Below, in pieces: positions 26,223 through 35,391 of a stretch of DNA of 64,000 bases. Positions within the stretch are counted from its first letter, which is position 1. The number at the start of each line of letters is the position of its first letter. Below the pieces are notes generated by a model, which did no database searches, was not told the DNA's origin, and worked only from the letters and a program-made list of their open reading frames with translations. Both the position numbers and the translations under genes were made by a program. Source of the DNA: Calditrichia bacterium (GTDB lineage: Bacteria > Calditrichota > Calditrichia > RBG-13-44-9 > J075); NCBI GenBank assembly GCA_028284445.1, contig JANQRS010000009.1, positions 59,966 to 123,965 on the forward strand. Reading direction: 5' to 3'.

Positions 26223-27297
26223 CAATAATGGTCATCCCATACAAGCGTTGTGGATTGTTTTCACGGTCGTTTAACACGTCGCGAATCATTATTTCAGTAA
26301 TTTGGTTTGGAAAGCGGCTCTTCACTTCCCGATAGATTTCCGGATCATGCTCTCCAGAATCCCCAACCAATATAAAAGTTCTTTGCGGAAAGTGTTTAAC
26401 GATGCTGGAAATTTGGGCGACTTTTTGTTTCACGGTAGCTTCGCCGCCGAACAATTTGCGAATATCGCTCCAGGTAGCGCGTGAGAAGAGATTCTTGCGA
26501 ACGTTTTTCATATGAAAGGAGCCCGGCGGAAATTGCCCCTCACCGGTAATCAGAAATTCATGCAGCGGATGAAACAGTTGCCAGGGGGAGCCGGACACGT
26601 AGTGGAAGGCATCGACAGGCAGATTGTGATATCGCTCTGCCATACCGGGTGCTGCCTTGAAGGCCTCGAAGAAAGTCTTGCGAAGAACGGTATCAAAGCC
26701 GTCAGCAAAGCCGGTGATTTTTATAGTGTCGTCGATATCAGAGATAACTGATTGGCCCCGGGGTACTACCAGGAAAATTTCACCGCTTCCGAAATGCTCG
26801 TCCGAAATGACGTCGAAAGTCAAGCGGCCGTTTGTGGACTTCTGTGCCGCGAGCAAGGCGCTCGCTCGGCTGCGCTTTAAATGTAGCACACCATCAACCC
26901 GCCCGTTTAAATCCGTTTTGCGAATGCCTCCCTTTTCATCCTGCAGAAAAAAGACTTCCTGCGCCGGATCATCCCGAAAAATAAAGCGGACCGCCTCCCG
27001 GGATTCACTATCAGCGACCAGATCTGCCAGGCGAGTGCGGAGGAATTGTTCTTCCTGTTCGCCCAGGGCATTAAATTCAGCGACGATATTGCTCACTGCT
27101 TCGTGCATCAGATTGCGCGGCTCATGCACCCAGATGGTCATCGGAATTGCCCAGGTGCTGCTATCCTGCAAATACCCATAAGCAGGATAGGAGGTTACTT
27201 CCTCGCGATCCTGCAGCAGACGGGTCACCGGCGAGCAACTGACGAAAACCAGAAATATGAGTAGAATCGATGTTAGGTATTTGTGGAGCTTAGCCAC
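26203..27297 (-). CDS. App1-like phosphatase lipoprotein
   Basis: A 364-residue lipoprotein (signal LLIFLVFVSC, Cys21). The C-terminal half has the App1 phosphatase domain of the HAD type: the nucleophile motif ISDIDDTIKITG, AFHYVSGSPWQLF, and FILVGDSGEHDPEIY. Yeast App1 is a phosphatidate phosphatase; bacterial members are little studied. A GTG start at 27297 is chosen because it puts the signal peptide at the N-terminus and overlaps the preceding stop by eight bases. The longer ATG frame would run well into that gene. Confidence 0.8.
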   Translation of the reverse strand: MAKLHKYLTSILLIFLVFVSCSPVTRLLQDREEVTSYPAYGYLQDSSTWAIPMTIWVHEPRNLMHEAVSNIVAEFNALGEQEEQFLRTRLADLVADSESREAVRFIFRDDPAQEVFFLQDEKGGIRKTDLNGRVDGVLHLKRSRASALLAAQKSTNGRLTFDVISDEHFGSGEIFLVVPRGQSVISDIDDTIKITGFADGFDTVLRKTFFEAFKAAPGMAERYHNLPVDAFHYVSGSPWQLFHPLHEFLITGEGQFPPGSFHMKNVRKNLFSRATWSDIRKLFGGEATVKQKVAQISSIVKHFPQRTFILVGDSGEHDPEIYREVKSRFPNQITEIMIRDVLNDRENNPQRLYGMTIIDARRSQ

Positions 27298-27892
27298 TAT
27301 AGCGCTCAATTTCCACGATGGTTTTCGGTTCACCCTTGTCGTAAACAATCGTGCGAAGCGGAATTGCCAATGTCGGATCAACAACAACCTCGGAGAACAT
27401 CTCTACTTCTTCTCCATTCTTGCGCTTGAAAAGGCAGCGGTAGCCTTCGCGACCGGCAATATTGACTTTCTCCGGAATCTCAACAAAGCCGAGGCCGTAA
27501 AAGCTCATTTTCTCACCGACTTTCATTTCCATTTGACTGAAAGCCATATTGAGGAGCGGGTTAACCAAGGCCATTGCAAAAGATGATCCGTAGGATTGTA
27601 AAAGATTCGTGGGCACACCTGCATTCAGCTGGCTCTTGCGAATTTTGACCTGACTGCTATAGGTCACATCAAACAGCTCTTCACCATTTTCATCCTCTTC
27701 ACCGGTTTTTCGGATATCAACCGAGTAATAAGAGGTTTCGCGCTCGCCCTTCTTGAAGGTCTCAACGCGGATTTCATAGGCTTCGTCGCCTTTAAAGTCA
27801 TATGGTTTCCACCCCTGGCCGAACAGAGTCGAGGTAAACATTGCCAATGTAAGAATAATGAAAAATGAATGGTTCCGTTGCTGTTGTCTCAT
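27290..27892 (-). CDS. Exported protein of unknown function
   Basis: A 200-residue protein with a signal peptide (FFIILTLAMFTSTLFG) cut before QGWKPYDF. The mature part is mostly beta strands by pattern, ending ERYSG, and contains MKVGEKMSFYG and YRCLFKRKNGEEVEM, typical of small periplasmic or outer-membrane lipocalin-like domains, but no family is recognised. Start 27892 has GGAGG upstream. Cotranscribed with the App1-like gene. Confidence 0.7.
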   Translation of the reverse strand: MRQQQRNHSFFIILTLAMFTSTLFGQGWKPYDFKGDEAYEIRVETFKKGERETSYYSVDIRKTGEEDENGEELFDVTYSSQVKIRKSQLNAGVPTNLLQSYGSSFAMALVNPLLNMAFSQMEMKVGEKMSFYGLGFVEIPEKVNIAGREGYRCLFKRKNGEEVEMFSEVVVDPTLAIPLRTIVYDKGEPKTIVEIERYSG

Positions 27893-27921
27893 AATAATCC
27901 TCCATGTAAGGTAAATGTCTA

Positions 27922-27961
27922 CATCCCCCTCTATCTTCTGCAAAGAAGACGGAGGGGGATG
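27922..27961. repeat. Palindromic element
   Basis: CATCCCCCTC and GAGGGGGATG form a 10-bp stem, with an inner TCTTCT/AGAAGA stem. It shares its outer arms with the palindromes near 36.9 kb. Confidence 0.65.
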
Positions 27962-28075
27962 CAGACCAGCTTCCTTTGGTCGTTTTCTTAATGTAAGACG
28001 GTGATTCTTGCGATGAAAGCAATAACCCTCAGTTGTCTATATCCTATTCTTCAACCATAAAGCGACGGATCGGTT

Positions 28076-29269
28076 TCATTTTAACAACATCATGCGTTTG
28101 GCACTTGAAAATTCTCCGGCGGTGATGCGATAAAGATACATGCCGGAAGGCAACTTTTTTCCGGCATTGTCTGACCCGTTCCACTGCAATTCATGTGGAC
28201 CCGCTGGAAAGCGACTATCGGTCACGAGATCGCGAACCAACTGGCCTTGAACATTGAAGATCGAGATATTCACGGCTTTAGCATGTGGCAAGGTGAAGGC
28301 AATCGTCGTTGACGGATTAAATGGATTCGGATAATTTTGATCAAGAGAAAATCCCTGAGGCTCATTATTGAACTGCGCAGAGATATCTGTTCTGACGCCG
28401 GTGATCATGCGAATATGATTTGCCTGGGCGACAAATAGCGTATCACCATCCGGGGAAGCAGTGATACCGTTTGGTCTATTAAAACGAGCCGTTTCTCCGA
28501 GACCATCAATCACACCGGCGATGCCGTCACCGGCTAGTGTATCAGCTACTCCATCCATACTGATGCGCAAAATCAGGTGATCTTGGATCGCAGTGGCATA
28601 GAAATGACCATTGCTGTAGAGGATGAATCCGATACCGCCAACACCCAAATCAACAAAGGTGCTGGTCGTTCTGTCACTGGTCCTGGTGCGGGTGATAATC
28701 CCATTTGTATAATTGGCAATGTAAATATTATCATTATCATCAATGGTAAGACTGCTGGTATTAAAAACCCCGTGATTTGCGAATAGACTTTGATTCCCGG
28801 TGGTATCAATGCGATCAAAAAACAGCTCCACATTATGATTGACATATAAATTCCCCTGACTGTCAAAATCCAGTCCGATCGGTCCGCCGATACCACTGGC
28901 AACAACCTCGACAACATTTCCATCCTCGTCGATTTTTACCACATCGCTGTTGTTATAGCGTGATAGATATAGCGCCCCGCTTTCATCAAAAGCCATTCCC
29001 GCCGGACCGGCCTGATCATCAACAAACACCACGGTGTTGCCTTCGTTGTCGATTTTGAAGACATCAGACAAACCGCTGAAGCTATAGCGGGAGGCATAGA
29101 TATTCCCGGCGGCATCACGCGCCAATCCATCCGGGGCCCGTAGCGCCGTATAGGTACTTACCTGGACCTGTCCGAAGGTTGGATAGGTGAAAATGGTGAT
29201 TAACAAGAGGGCGAATAACTTACTCCGACACGAATAGACATATTTACTTCGATAACAAATTCCCGGCAT
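28076..29269 (-). CDS. Secreted NHL-type beta-propeller with C-terminal sorting domain
   Basis: A 397-residue secreted protein. After a signal peptide (LFALLLITIFTYPTFG) come repeats of about 45 residues with the NHL/SMP-30 pattern (APDGLARDAAGNIYASRY, GPAGMAFDESGALYLSRYN, GPIGLDFDSQGNLYVNHN, RPNGITASPDGDTLFVAQ), predicting a propeller. The C-terminus is a type IX-like sorting domain (NYPNPFNPSTTIAF to SAKRMMLLK), as in the M6-like protease. Start with AGGAT upstream. Function unknown. Confidence 0.83.
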   Translation of the reverse strand: MPGICYRSKYVYSCRSKLFALLLITIFTYPTFGQVQVSTYTALRAPDGLARDAAGNIYASRYSFSGLSDVFKIDNEGNTVVFVDDQAGPAGMAFDESGALYLSRYNNSDVVKIDEDGNVVEVVASGIGGPIGLDFDSQGNLYVNHNVELFFDRIDTTGNQSLFANHGVFNTSSLTIDDNDNIYIANYTNGIITRTRTSDRTTSTFVDLGVGGIGFILYSNGHFYATAIQDHLILRISMDGVADTLAGDGIAGVIDGLGETARFNRPNGITASPDGDTLFVAQANHIRMITGVRTDISAQFNNEPQGFSLDQNYPNPFNPSTTIAFTLPHAKAVNISIFNVQGQLVRDLVTDSRFPAGPHELQWNGSDNAGKKLPSGMYLYRITAGEFSSAKRMMLLK

Positions 29270-29416
29270 AATTCAATCCTTTCAGCTGTATGCTGTCTCC
29301 AACTCAATTGACCTGATGTTGAAATTCAGCATGATTAACAAGCCAATCTTTTTGCCAAGAATAGGTGATTTTGCGGGAATGGTCGCCCGGATTTATAATA
29401 CCGAACCGGCAAAATT

Positions 29417-30532
29417 CTATGCAGCGGTATTCGAGGAAAGCTCTTGCAGGAATTCTTTCGGGGTTTTTTCGGTGATGTCTTTGAATGCGGTGTTAAATGT
29501 CGTTTTGGAATTGAATCCGGCCTCCAAGGCAATTGCCAGCACCGTATAGTCACGATACGCTTCAAGCTGCGCCAAACGTTGAAATTCGCCAACCCGGTAT
29601 CTGTTAACAAATGTTGAGAAATTGACGCCATATCCCTGGTTAATTGCCCGCGACAGTAGATGCGGTGTCACAGAAAGCATCGTGGCCAATTCAAAGAGGC
29701 TGAGACGGGGATTCAGATAGGGCTTCTCCTCCACCATAATCCTCTCCAGTTGAAAGCGGATGTCTGCCAATGCAGCATTGTTCTCTGTTTTTACATGCTT
29801 ATCCTGTTTTGATAAGGGCGGCATGCGAAACAGCGCCGGCTGGCGAATAGCAAAATATCCCAGCACGTAAACCGTGAAGGGCAGGACCAGCCAAACGATG
29901 AAGTACCCAAGTGCGGTAACGACATTATAGCTGCCAAGAATTCTGGCCAGGTAAGAATAGCTCCAGGCAATCAGGCAAACAGCAATCAGTTGGAGAATGG
30001 TCTTTAGAAAAGGAGCATGCTCCGGGTAAGAAAAGTAGCGATGAGTTTCCAGGCGATAGCGTCTGAAAAGCCGGTAATCCAGTGCAAGGTATATGAGGTT
30101 ATGAAGCAAGGCTGCACCTTCAACGATGACGCCATGCAAATAGCGATGTTCCGCCACGAAGAGGTGAAAGGGGTGTTGAGAGTCGAGCAGGAGCGGAGCT
30201 TCGGAGAGCACATAAATGAGCGCAGGAAAAAAGTGCCAGGCAACTGCTCTGGAAAATTGATCTTTCTCGATCAGGAGTTTCTGTAGGTACAAATAAAGAA
30301 TAGGACCATAGACGAAGATGATAGCATCCGGCAAAAGTAAAAAATTGGGGAATTGGCTAATCAATCCGCTCGAAACCAACAGGCGACCAAGCATGGTCAA
30401 TGAAATAAGCAGCACAAAAATACGAAGCCAGCGATTTGAAGGACGATGCTCAGGAATGCGGCCAATAGCGACGTAAAGGAATAGTCCCTGGATTGCTCCC
30501 AGTAGAATAATGGTCAGCAATATATTTTCCAT
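29417..30532 (-). CDS. Membrane-anchored AraC-family regulator
   Basis: A 371-residue protein. The first 220 residues hold about seven TM helices (LTIILLGAIQGLFLYVAIG, WLRIFVLLISLTML and others). The C-terminal 110 residues are an AraC DNA-binding domain with two helix-turn-helix parts (LSLFELATMLSVTPHLLSRAI and YTVLAIALEAGFNSKTTFNTAFK, then GKTPKEF-like EKTPKEFLQ). Such 7TM-AraC proteins are common in Bacteroidetes-like bacteria. Divergent from a paralogue 114 bases away. Confidence 0.88.
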   Translation of the reverse strand: MENILLTIILLGAIQGLFLYVAIGRIPEHRPSNRWLRIFVLLISLTMLGRLLVSSGLISQFPNFLLLPDAIIFVYGPILYLYLQKLLIEKDQFSRAVAWHFFPALIYVLSEAPLLLDSQHPFHLFVAEHRYLHGVIVEGAALLHNLIYLALDYRLFRRYRLETHRYFSYPEHAPFLKTILQLIAVCLIAWSYSYLARILGSYNVVTALGYFIVWLVLPFTVYVLGYFAIRQPALFRMPPLSKQDKHVKTENNAALADIRFQLERIMVEEKPYLNPRLSLFELATMLSVTPHLLSRAINQGYGVNFSTFVNRYRVGEFQRLAQLEAYRDYTVLAIALEAGFNSKTTFNTAFKDITEKTPKEFLQELSSNTAA

Positions 30533-30646
30533 CCGCTAACATACACAATATCAGTTTAGCAAACCATGCCATGAACGGGGCATTTTGCCAGCAAGCCGGA
30601 AAAAAATTGACTTGTCATTTGTCCATTCTGTGTATTGATTTCAGAG

Positions 30647-31753
30647 ATGGAACCGCGCTTTGACATTTATGCCGCATTGTGCATGGTTGGATTTTCACAA
30701 GCTTTGCTTTGGGCAATGGTGCTGTTGCAGCGATCCAAACGACAATACTTGCCGAATCAATTATTGGTCAGTTTTTTGCTGCTGCTGGCATTCGCTATCG
30801 GTCATTTTGTATTGCAACGGTCCAACTATATTCTTGCCTTGCCTCATTTTGCCGGGATTGAACGTCCTCTGTTCTTTCTTTACGCACCAGCCATTTATCT
30901 TTATATCCGTGCTTTTCTCGAGCCGGGTTTTCAGTTAAGGACAAAGGATCTGCTGCATCTGGCTCCTTTTCTTGTTTGTGTGATTTGGTATGCTCCTTTA
31001 TTTGCAGCGTCTGCTGCCGAAAAGGAAGCTTATTTGATGACAAACAGTCAGCAGGCAGTATTGACAGAGATGCCCTTCGCGCTCATTGTACTGGCACAGG
31101 AGCTCGCTTACTTTTCCCTGATTCTGCAGCTATATAGGAAGTATCGTCGAACTGGAAGTAAGGTACCGGCAAAGCGCTTGAAGTGGATTCGCAACCTGAT
31201 CATGCTTTTCCTTATTGTATCGCTGCTATATGCAATTCAGCTGATCTTCTTCTCTAACGAAGACCGCTTCTATATTATTCCACTGGCCCTTTCGGTCTTT
31301 ATATATGAGTTTGGTTATCTGGGCATCCGCGAGCCCGGTGTGTTTGCCGCACCGGAAGAACCGGAGTCAACGCCACAGAAATATGCCAAGTCGGCCTTAA
31401 GTGATGCACAAGCACAGGCTTTTGTAGCGAAGCTGGAAAAGTTGATGGTCAACGACCAGCTTTTTCTCGATAGCAACCTTTCTTTGGCAACCCTTGCCTC
31501 GAGATTGTCGATCTCTACAAACCATCTTTCACAGGTGCTCAATCAAAATCTTGGTGGCGGATTTTACGAATACGTGAATCGGCTTCGCATAGAATATGCC
31601 AGCGAGCTGCTACTTGATGAAAATGGTAACTACGTGGTCGAAGAGATTGCCTTCAAGGCCGGATTCAATTCCCGATCGGCGTTTAACTCTGCCTTTCGAA
31701 AGCATACCGGCACCACCCCTTCCGAATATCGGAAATCCCATAAAAATGTGTGA
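30647..31753 (+). CDS. Membrane-anchored AraC-family regulator
   Basis: A 368-residue paralogue of the divergent gene with the same plan: about seven TM helices (residues 10-210) and a C-terminal AraC domain (LSLATLASRLSISTNHLSQVL, EEIAFKAGFNSRSAFNSAFR, GTTPSEYRK). The ATG at 30647 is preferred to the upstream TTG, which would leave little leader. The pair may regulate each other from the shared 114-base spacer. Confidence 0.88.
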   Translation: MEPRFDIYAALCMVGFSQALLWAMVLLQRSKRQYLPNQLLVSFLLLLAFAIGHFVLQRSNYILALPHFAGIERPLFFLYAPAIYLYIRAFLEPGFQLRTKDLLHLAPFLVCVIWYAPLFAASAAEKEAYLMTNSQQAVLTEMPFALIVLAQELAYFSLILQLYRKYRRTGSKVPAKRLKWIRNLIMLFLIVSLLYAIQLIFFSNEDRFYIIPLALSVFIYEFGYLGIREPGVFAAPEEPESTPQKYAKSALSDAQAQAFVAKLEKLMVNDQLFLDSNLSLATLASRLSISTNHLSQVLNQNLGGGFYEYVNRLRIEYASELLLDENGNYVVEEIAFKAGFNSRSAFNSAFRKHTGTTPSEYRKSHKNV

Positions 31754-31767
31754 CTCCTCAGGGTAGT

Positions 31768-31799
31768 CGTTCTATCCTTTAGGACAGGACGTGCTTTTC
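31768..31799 (+). terminator. Possible terminator after the AraC gene
   Basis: CGTTCTATCCT (31768-31778) pairs with AGGACAGGACG (31781-31791) with one mismatch, followed by TGCTTTTCG. The T run is short. Confidence 0.35.
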
Positions 31800-31865
31800 G
31801 CCCTTATCTGATATCTTGCCGGGGTAACGGTTTTAAACAGTTTCCTAACAAGTATGGAGGTTCTC

Positions 31866-32285
31866 ATGCAACCCACAGATGCATATCGTAAGTTAAAAAC
31901 CACGCTGCGCAGCAACGCCATATTTTCGGCAATATCCGGTTTGCTGCTCATTTTCGACGCCGGCTTAATCGGTGAGTTTATGGGCGTCGGATCCAGCGCA
32001 TTGTATATCGGTCTTGGTGTTGTGCTACTGGGTTTCAGCGCCTCGATTTTCTACAATACGACACGAGAGCAGATGAATCTTGGCGAAGCAAAACTGGTGG
32101 CATGGATGGATGTCGCCTGGGTTTTGGGCAGCGTGCTTTTACTGATAAGTCCAATTGCTATGTCGGTCGGTGGCAAATGGCTGGTAGCCGGCGTTGCAGA
32201 CGTGGTAGCGCTTTTTGCCGGATTCCAATTCTATTTCCTCGCGAAGACGAATTCCGCCGGTGATTTGGCTGATCTCAAGAGTTAG
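31866..32285 (+). CDS. Four-TM membrane protein, unknown
   Basis: A 139-residue protein with four TM helices (about 20-38, 48-66, 78-99 and 104-125) and a polar C-terminus. The ATG at 31866 follows GGAGG at 5 bases; a longer frame begins 12 bases earlier. No family recognised. Not clearly linked to its neighbours. Confidence 0.68.
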   Translation: MQPTDAYRKLKTTLRSNAIFSAISGLLLIFDAGLIGEFMGVGSSALYIGLGVVLLGFSASIFYNTTREQMNLGEAKLVAWMDVAWVLGSVLLLISPIAMSVGGKWLVAGVADVVALFAGFQFYFLAKTNSAGDLADLKS

Positions 32286-32296
32286 CAAAACCACAT

Positions 32297-32380
32297 ACGC
32301 GAATTGACGCGAATGGCCACGATTCTTTAAATGACCTGCTCCTGAGCAGCATCACCTCGTGAAAATTCGCGTTGATTCGT
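32297..32380. repeat. Imperfect inverted repeat
   Basis: ACGCGAATTGACGCGAAT (32297-32314) and AATTCGCGTTGATTCGT (32364-32380) form an imperfect inverted repeat across a 49-base spacer, which holds an inner CTGCTCCTGAGCAG hairpin. It lies between convergent genes. Confidence 0.5.
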
Positions 32381-32443
32381 AATGTTTATTACCCAACTAT
32401 GATAGGAAGGGGGTTTCAATTTCAATTTTCAATCCATTCTCGT

Positions 32444-32851
32444 CTACTTATCCGGCATCAGGAATGTCGTTTTTGCCAGTGAGGAATGCAGTGTATCATT
32501 TTGATAGTAGCGATTGAGTGCTCCCAATTTCCTCGCGAAGAGATCCGGGTTCTTTTGTTGAAAGGTCTCCCAATTTGTCTTTGCTGCATCTTGCAAGCGT
32601 TCATTGATCAGGAAGATATATGACCAGGTAATAGTCGTATGGTATTTGTCCGGTGCGCCATTGGCGGTAGCAAATTCCGACAGACTCTTGCTAAATCGCT
32701 GCAGCGTTTCTGCCAGCGGGAAGAGATTAAGATAGACCCAGGCCAGACGAATATGCGATTCATGGTCAAAGCTATCTGCTGCGACTTTTCCCTTCTCAAA
32801 ATCTTTCATAAATTGAATATGTTCTTCGCCAATACCTGTTGCTGATGCCAT
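32444..32851 (-). CDS. Unknown protein with DHESHIRLAWVYL motif
   Basis: A 135-residue soluble protein. A well-formed motif FDHESHIRLAWVYL (about residues 29-42) and a second HTTITWSYIFL (about 77-87) give three histidines and acids that could bind a metal. The rest is helical by pattern. I recall similar hypothetical proteins of about 150 residues, but give no name. The ATG at 32851 has AGGGTGAG just upstream; a GTG 9 bases earlier is the alternative. It follows the ribbon-helix-helix-like gene by 11 bases. Confidence 0.65.
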   Translation of the reverse strand: MASATGIGEEHIQFMKDFEKGKVAADSFDHESHIRLAWVYLNLFPLAETLQRFSKSLSEFATANGAPDKYHTTITWSYIFLINERLQDAAKTNWETFQQKNPDLFARKLGALNRYYQNDTLHSSLAKTTFLMPDK

Positions 32852-32862
32852 TACGCTCACCC

Positions 32863-33141
32863 TTATTTTTGCTCCATTAAACGATGACTTGCTGAAGCGT
32901 CGAGGTCCAGTTTGTAGACTTGTTTGAGGTTGGCAATGACCTTCAACGATTCCTCTCCAAAGGGAGTTTTGCCGTCAAAAGCGTGTAATACGATGCCTTC
33001 CATCAAATCGCCCAGAGAAATATCATGATATTCCGCCAGTGCTTTTAGCACTTTTACCAGGCGCTTCTCAAGCCGAACACCGGTTTGCACTCGCTCCACG
33101 ACCAATTTGTTGTCTGCCGATTTTGAACTCGTTTTTTTCAT
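32863..33141 (-). CDS. Small ribbon-helix-helix-like protein
   Basis: A 92-residue basic protein. Residues about 18-50 (VRLEKRLVKVLKALAEYHDISLGDLMEGIV) fit a ribbon-helix-helix fold: a strand with alternating charges, then two helices. Might be a small DNA-binding regulator of itself and the next gene. The ATG at 33141 follows GAGGGG; a longer frame exists upstream without support. Family not confirmed. Confidence 0.62.
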   Translation of the reverse strand: MKKTSSKSADNKLVVERVQTGVRLEKRLVKVLKALAEYHDISLGDLMEGIVLHAFDGKTPFGEESLKVIANLKQVYKLDLDASASHRLMEQK

Positions 33142-33405
33142 ATGCCCCTCTTTTTGTACCAAGATACATCGGTAAAAATATAACGCAAGGAGTTTTGCAA
33201 TTTGTATTGATGATGCCGGGGAAATTTGACTAATTTGATTTTGAGGGAGAAAATCCGGCTTCGGCGCATTACATTGATACAAGGGTAGTAAAGTGCCCTT
33301 GTTGTGAGCAAAAGTACAAATGATACGCTGATCTTGACCGATATTAACGATAGTGCTCGGCTCGCTTCACGGCGCCGGGAATGATTGCAAAAGTGAGGAA
33401 TACTG

Positions 33406-34095
33406 ATGAAAAAGCTAACCGTTACCTTAGGCAGCTTTCTGATTGCTGTCATGCTAACGTCTTCCCTTTTAGCTAATAACGTGGCTTTGGAAGGCGCTGA
33501 AGTTGGAAAATGGACAATGGATTACGATGCTGCCTTGGCGCTGGCCAAGAAAAAGGATCTACCTATACTGCTCAATTTTACCGGCTCGGATTGGTGTGGC
33601 TGGTGTAAGTTTATGGACCGAAATGTATTTAAGAAGTCAGAGTGGCAGGAATATGCCAGCAAGAATATTGTTTTGGTAACCTTGGACTTTCCGCAGAATC
33701 AAAGCATTGTTCCGAAAAAATACGTAAGCCGCAATTATGAAATGCAATCCCGCTTCGGCGTGAGTGGCTACCCGACTTTTATGATCATCGATAGCGATGG
33801 CGCTACCGTTCTTGGGAAACTCGGCGCTGCCCGGGAAATGACCCCGGCAATTTTTATCGAGCAAATGGAAGACGCCCTGATGTTTCGTCAGGCAAAAATC
33901 GATCAGGCGGTCAGCAAAATGACACCGGTTCAAGCCGATAATTACCTGAAGCTGATTGATACGGTAAAGAAAACGGAAGAGAAACTGATGGCCTGGTTGA
34001 AAACCGGCCCGATGAATACGGAAGCGAACCAGGAAAAGTATCGGACCTTTTTAGCAGATATTACCTCTGCCCGTGAAAAGCTGAAAAATTTCTAA
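33406..34095 (+). CDS. Exported thioredoxin-like protein
   Basis: A 229-residue protein with a signal peptide (LGSFLIAVMLTSSLLA) and a thioredoxin fold of the DUF255/thioredoxin_7 type: WTMDYDAALALAKKKDLPILLNF, active-site SDWCGWC (Cys64 and Cys67) and the cis-proline loop GVSGYPTFMII. A helical C-terminal tail of about 60 residues follows. Likely a periplasmic disulphide reductase. GAGGA precedes the ATG. The CxxC is complete, so it is not a selenoprotein. Confidence 0.85.
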   Translation: MKKLTVTLGSFLIAVMLTSSLLANNVALEGAEVGKWTMDYDAALALAKKKDLPILLNFTGSDWCGWCKFMDRNVFKKSEWQEYASKNIVLVTLDFPQNQSIVPKKYVSRNYEMQSRFGVSGYPTFMIIDSDGATVLGKLGAAREMTPAIFIEQMEDALMFRQAKIDQAVSKMTPVQADNYLKLIDTVKKTEEKLMAWLKTGPMNTEANQEKYRTFLADITSAREKLKNF

Positions 34096-34137
34096 CCGCC
34101 CCGAATTCCCCACCCGACATCTTTTAACGGGATTCAC

Positions 34138-35391
34138 GTGACAAAATTATCCCAGGTAGAAACGCCGCCATTTTCCCGACTGGAAAAATGGCGGAGCCTT
34201 GGTTTTCTGGCAATTGCACAATTGCTGGCAATGACGCTGTGGTTTTCCGCATCGGCGGTAGTGCCGCAGCTCAGCCTTGAATGGCAGCTGACAACCGCCG
34301 AAAAGTCCTGGATGACCATGAGCGTGCAGATTGGCTTTGTTGCCGGTGCCCTCCTCAGCGCTCTGCTCAACCTTCCGGATCGCATGGCCAGCCGTCACCT
34401 GATCGCCATCAGTATGATTGCCGGTGCGCTATTTAATGCAGCAATTCCCGTATTTGATGTGTCTACATCAAGCGCCCTTATTTTACGTTGCTTCACCGGT
34501 GTCACCCTTGCCGGCGTTTATCCTCCCGGGATGAAAATTATTGCCACCTGGTGTAAAGAAGATCGAGGTCTTGGTATTGGCATCCTTGTTGGCGCGATAA
34601 CCATGGGATCGGCAACCCCGCATTTACTCAATGCTATTCCCATTTTTGGGACAGGTGGTATGCCTCCCTGGCGTAATGTGCTGCTCGCAACGTCTGTAAT
34701 GGCGGCCATCGCTGCATTGATCACAATATTGCTGGTTAAGAGCGGTCCGTACCTCGGGAAATCTGCCCCCTTTAACTGGCGTTTTGCCAGTCAATCGCTT
34801 CGCTATCGTCCTACACGCCTTGCGAACTTTGGGTATCTTGGCCATATGTGGGAGCTATATGCCATGTGGGCCTGGGTGCCGATCTTACTGATCAATAGCT
34901 ACGACCAGGCCGGATGGCAGCTTACTTCTGCACGAATTGCCGGTTTTTCGGTGATTGCCATTGGTGGCATAGGCAGTATTTTCGCCGGCAAACTGGCGGA
35001 TCAGGTCGGCAGAACCCGCATTACGATCATTAGCCTGGCAATTTCCGGCGGCTGCGCCCTCCTGGCTGGTCTATTTTTCCATCAACCAGGCATCTTGACG
35101 GTGATTTGTTTGATTTGGGGATTTGCTGTGGTTGCCGACAGCGCGCAATTCAGTGCTGCGGTCAGTGAGCTATCGGACGCCCGCTATGTTGGCACCTCCT
35201 TGACGATTCAAACCAGCATGGGCTTCCTGCTGACCCTGTTTACTATCCAGGTTGTGCCGTCACTACTCGGTGTGCTCGGTTGGGAAATGGTATTTGTCAT
35301 TCTGGCCGCCGGTCCGGCCTTTGGTATTTGGAGCATGTGGCAATTGCGGCGCATGCCGGAGTCCGCAAAGATGGCGTCCGGGAATCGCTAG
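34138..35391 (+). CDS. MFS transporter
   Basis: A 417-residue inner-membrane protein with about 12 TM helices in two halves. The first part SLGFLAIAQLLAMTLWFSASAVVPQL and the loop KLADQVGRTRITI between helices, a version of the MFS signature, mark it as major facilitator superfamily, closest in look to the NarK/nitrate or cyanate type. Substrate unknown. GTG start 34138. Its stop overlaps the convergent TPR gene by four bases. Confidence 0.82.
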   Translation: MTKLSQVETPPFSRLEKWRSLGFLAIAQLLAMTLWFSASAVVPQLSLEWQLTTAEKSWMTMSVQIGFVAGALLSALLNLPDRMASRHLIAISMIAGALFNAAIPVFDVSTSSALILRCFTGVTLAGVYPPGMKIIATWCKEDRGLGIGILVGAITMGSATPHLLNAIPIFGTGGMPPWRNVLLATSVMAAIAALITILLVKSGPYLGKSAPFNWRFASQSLRYRPTRLANFGYLGHMWELYAMWAWVPILLINSYDQAGWQLTSARIAGFSVIAIGGIGSIFAGKLADQVGRTRITIISLAISGGCALLAGLFFHQPGILTVICLIWGFAVVADSAQFSAAVSELSDARYVGTSLTIQTSMGFLLTLFTIQVVPSLLGVLGWEMVFVILAAGPAFGIWSMWQLRRMPESAKMASGNR

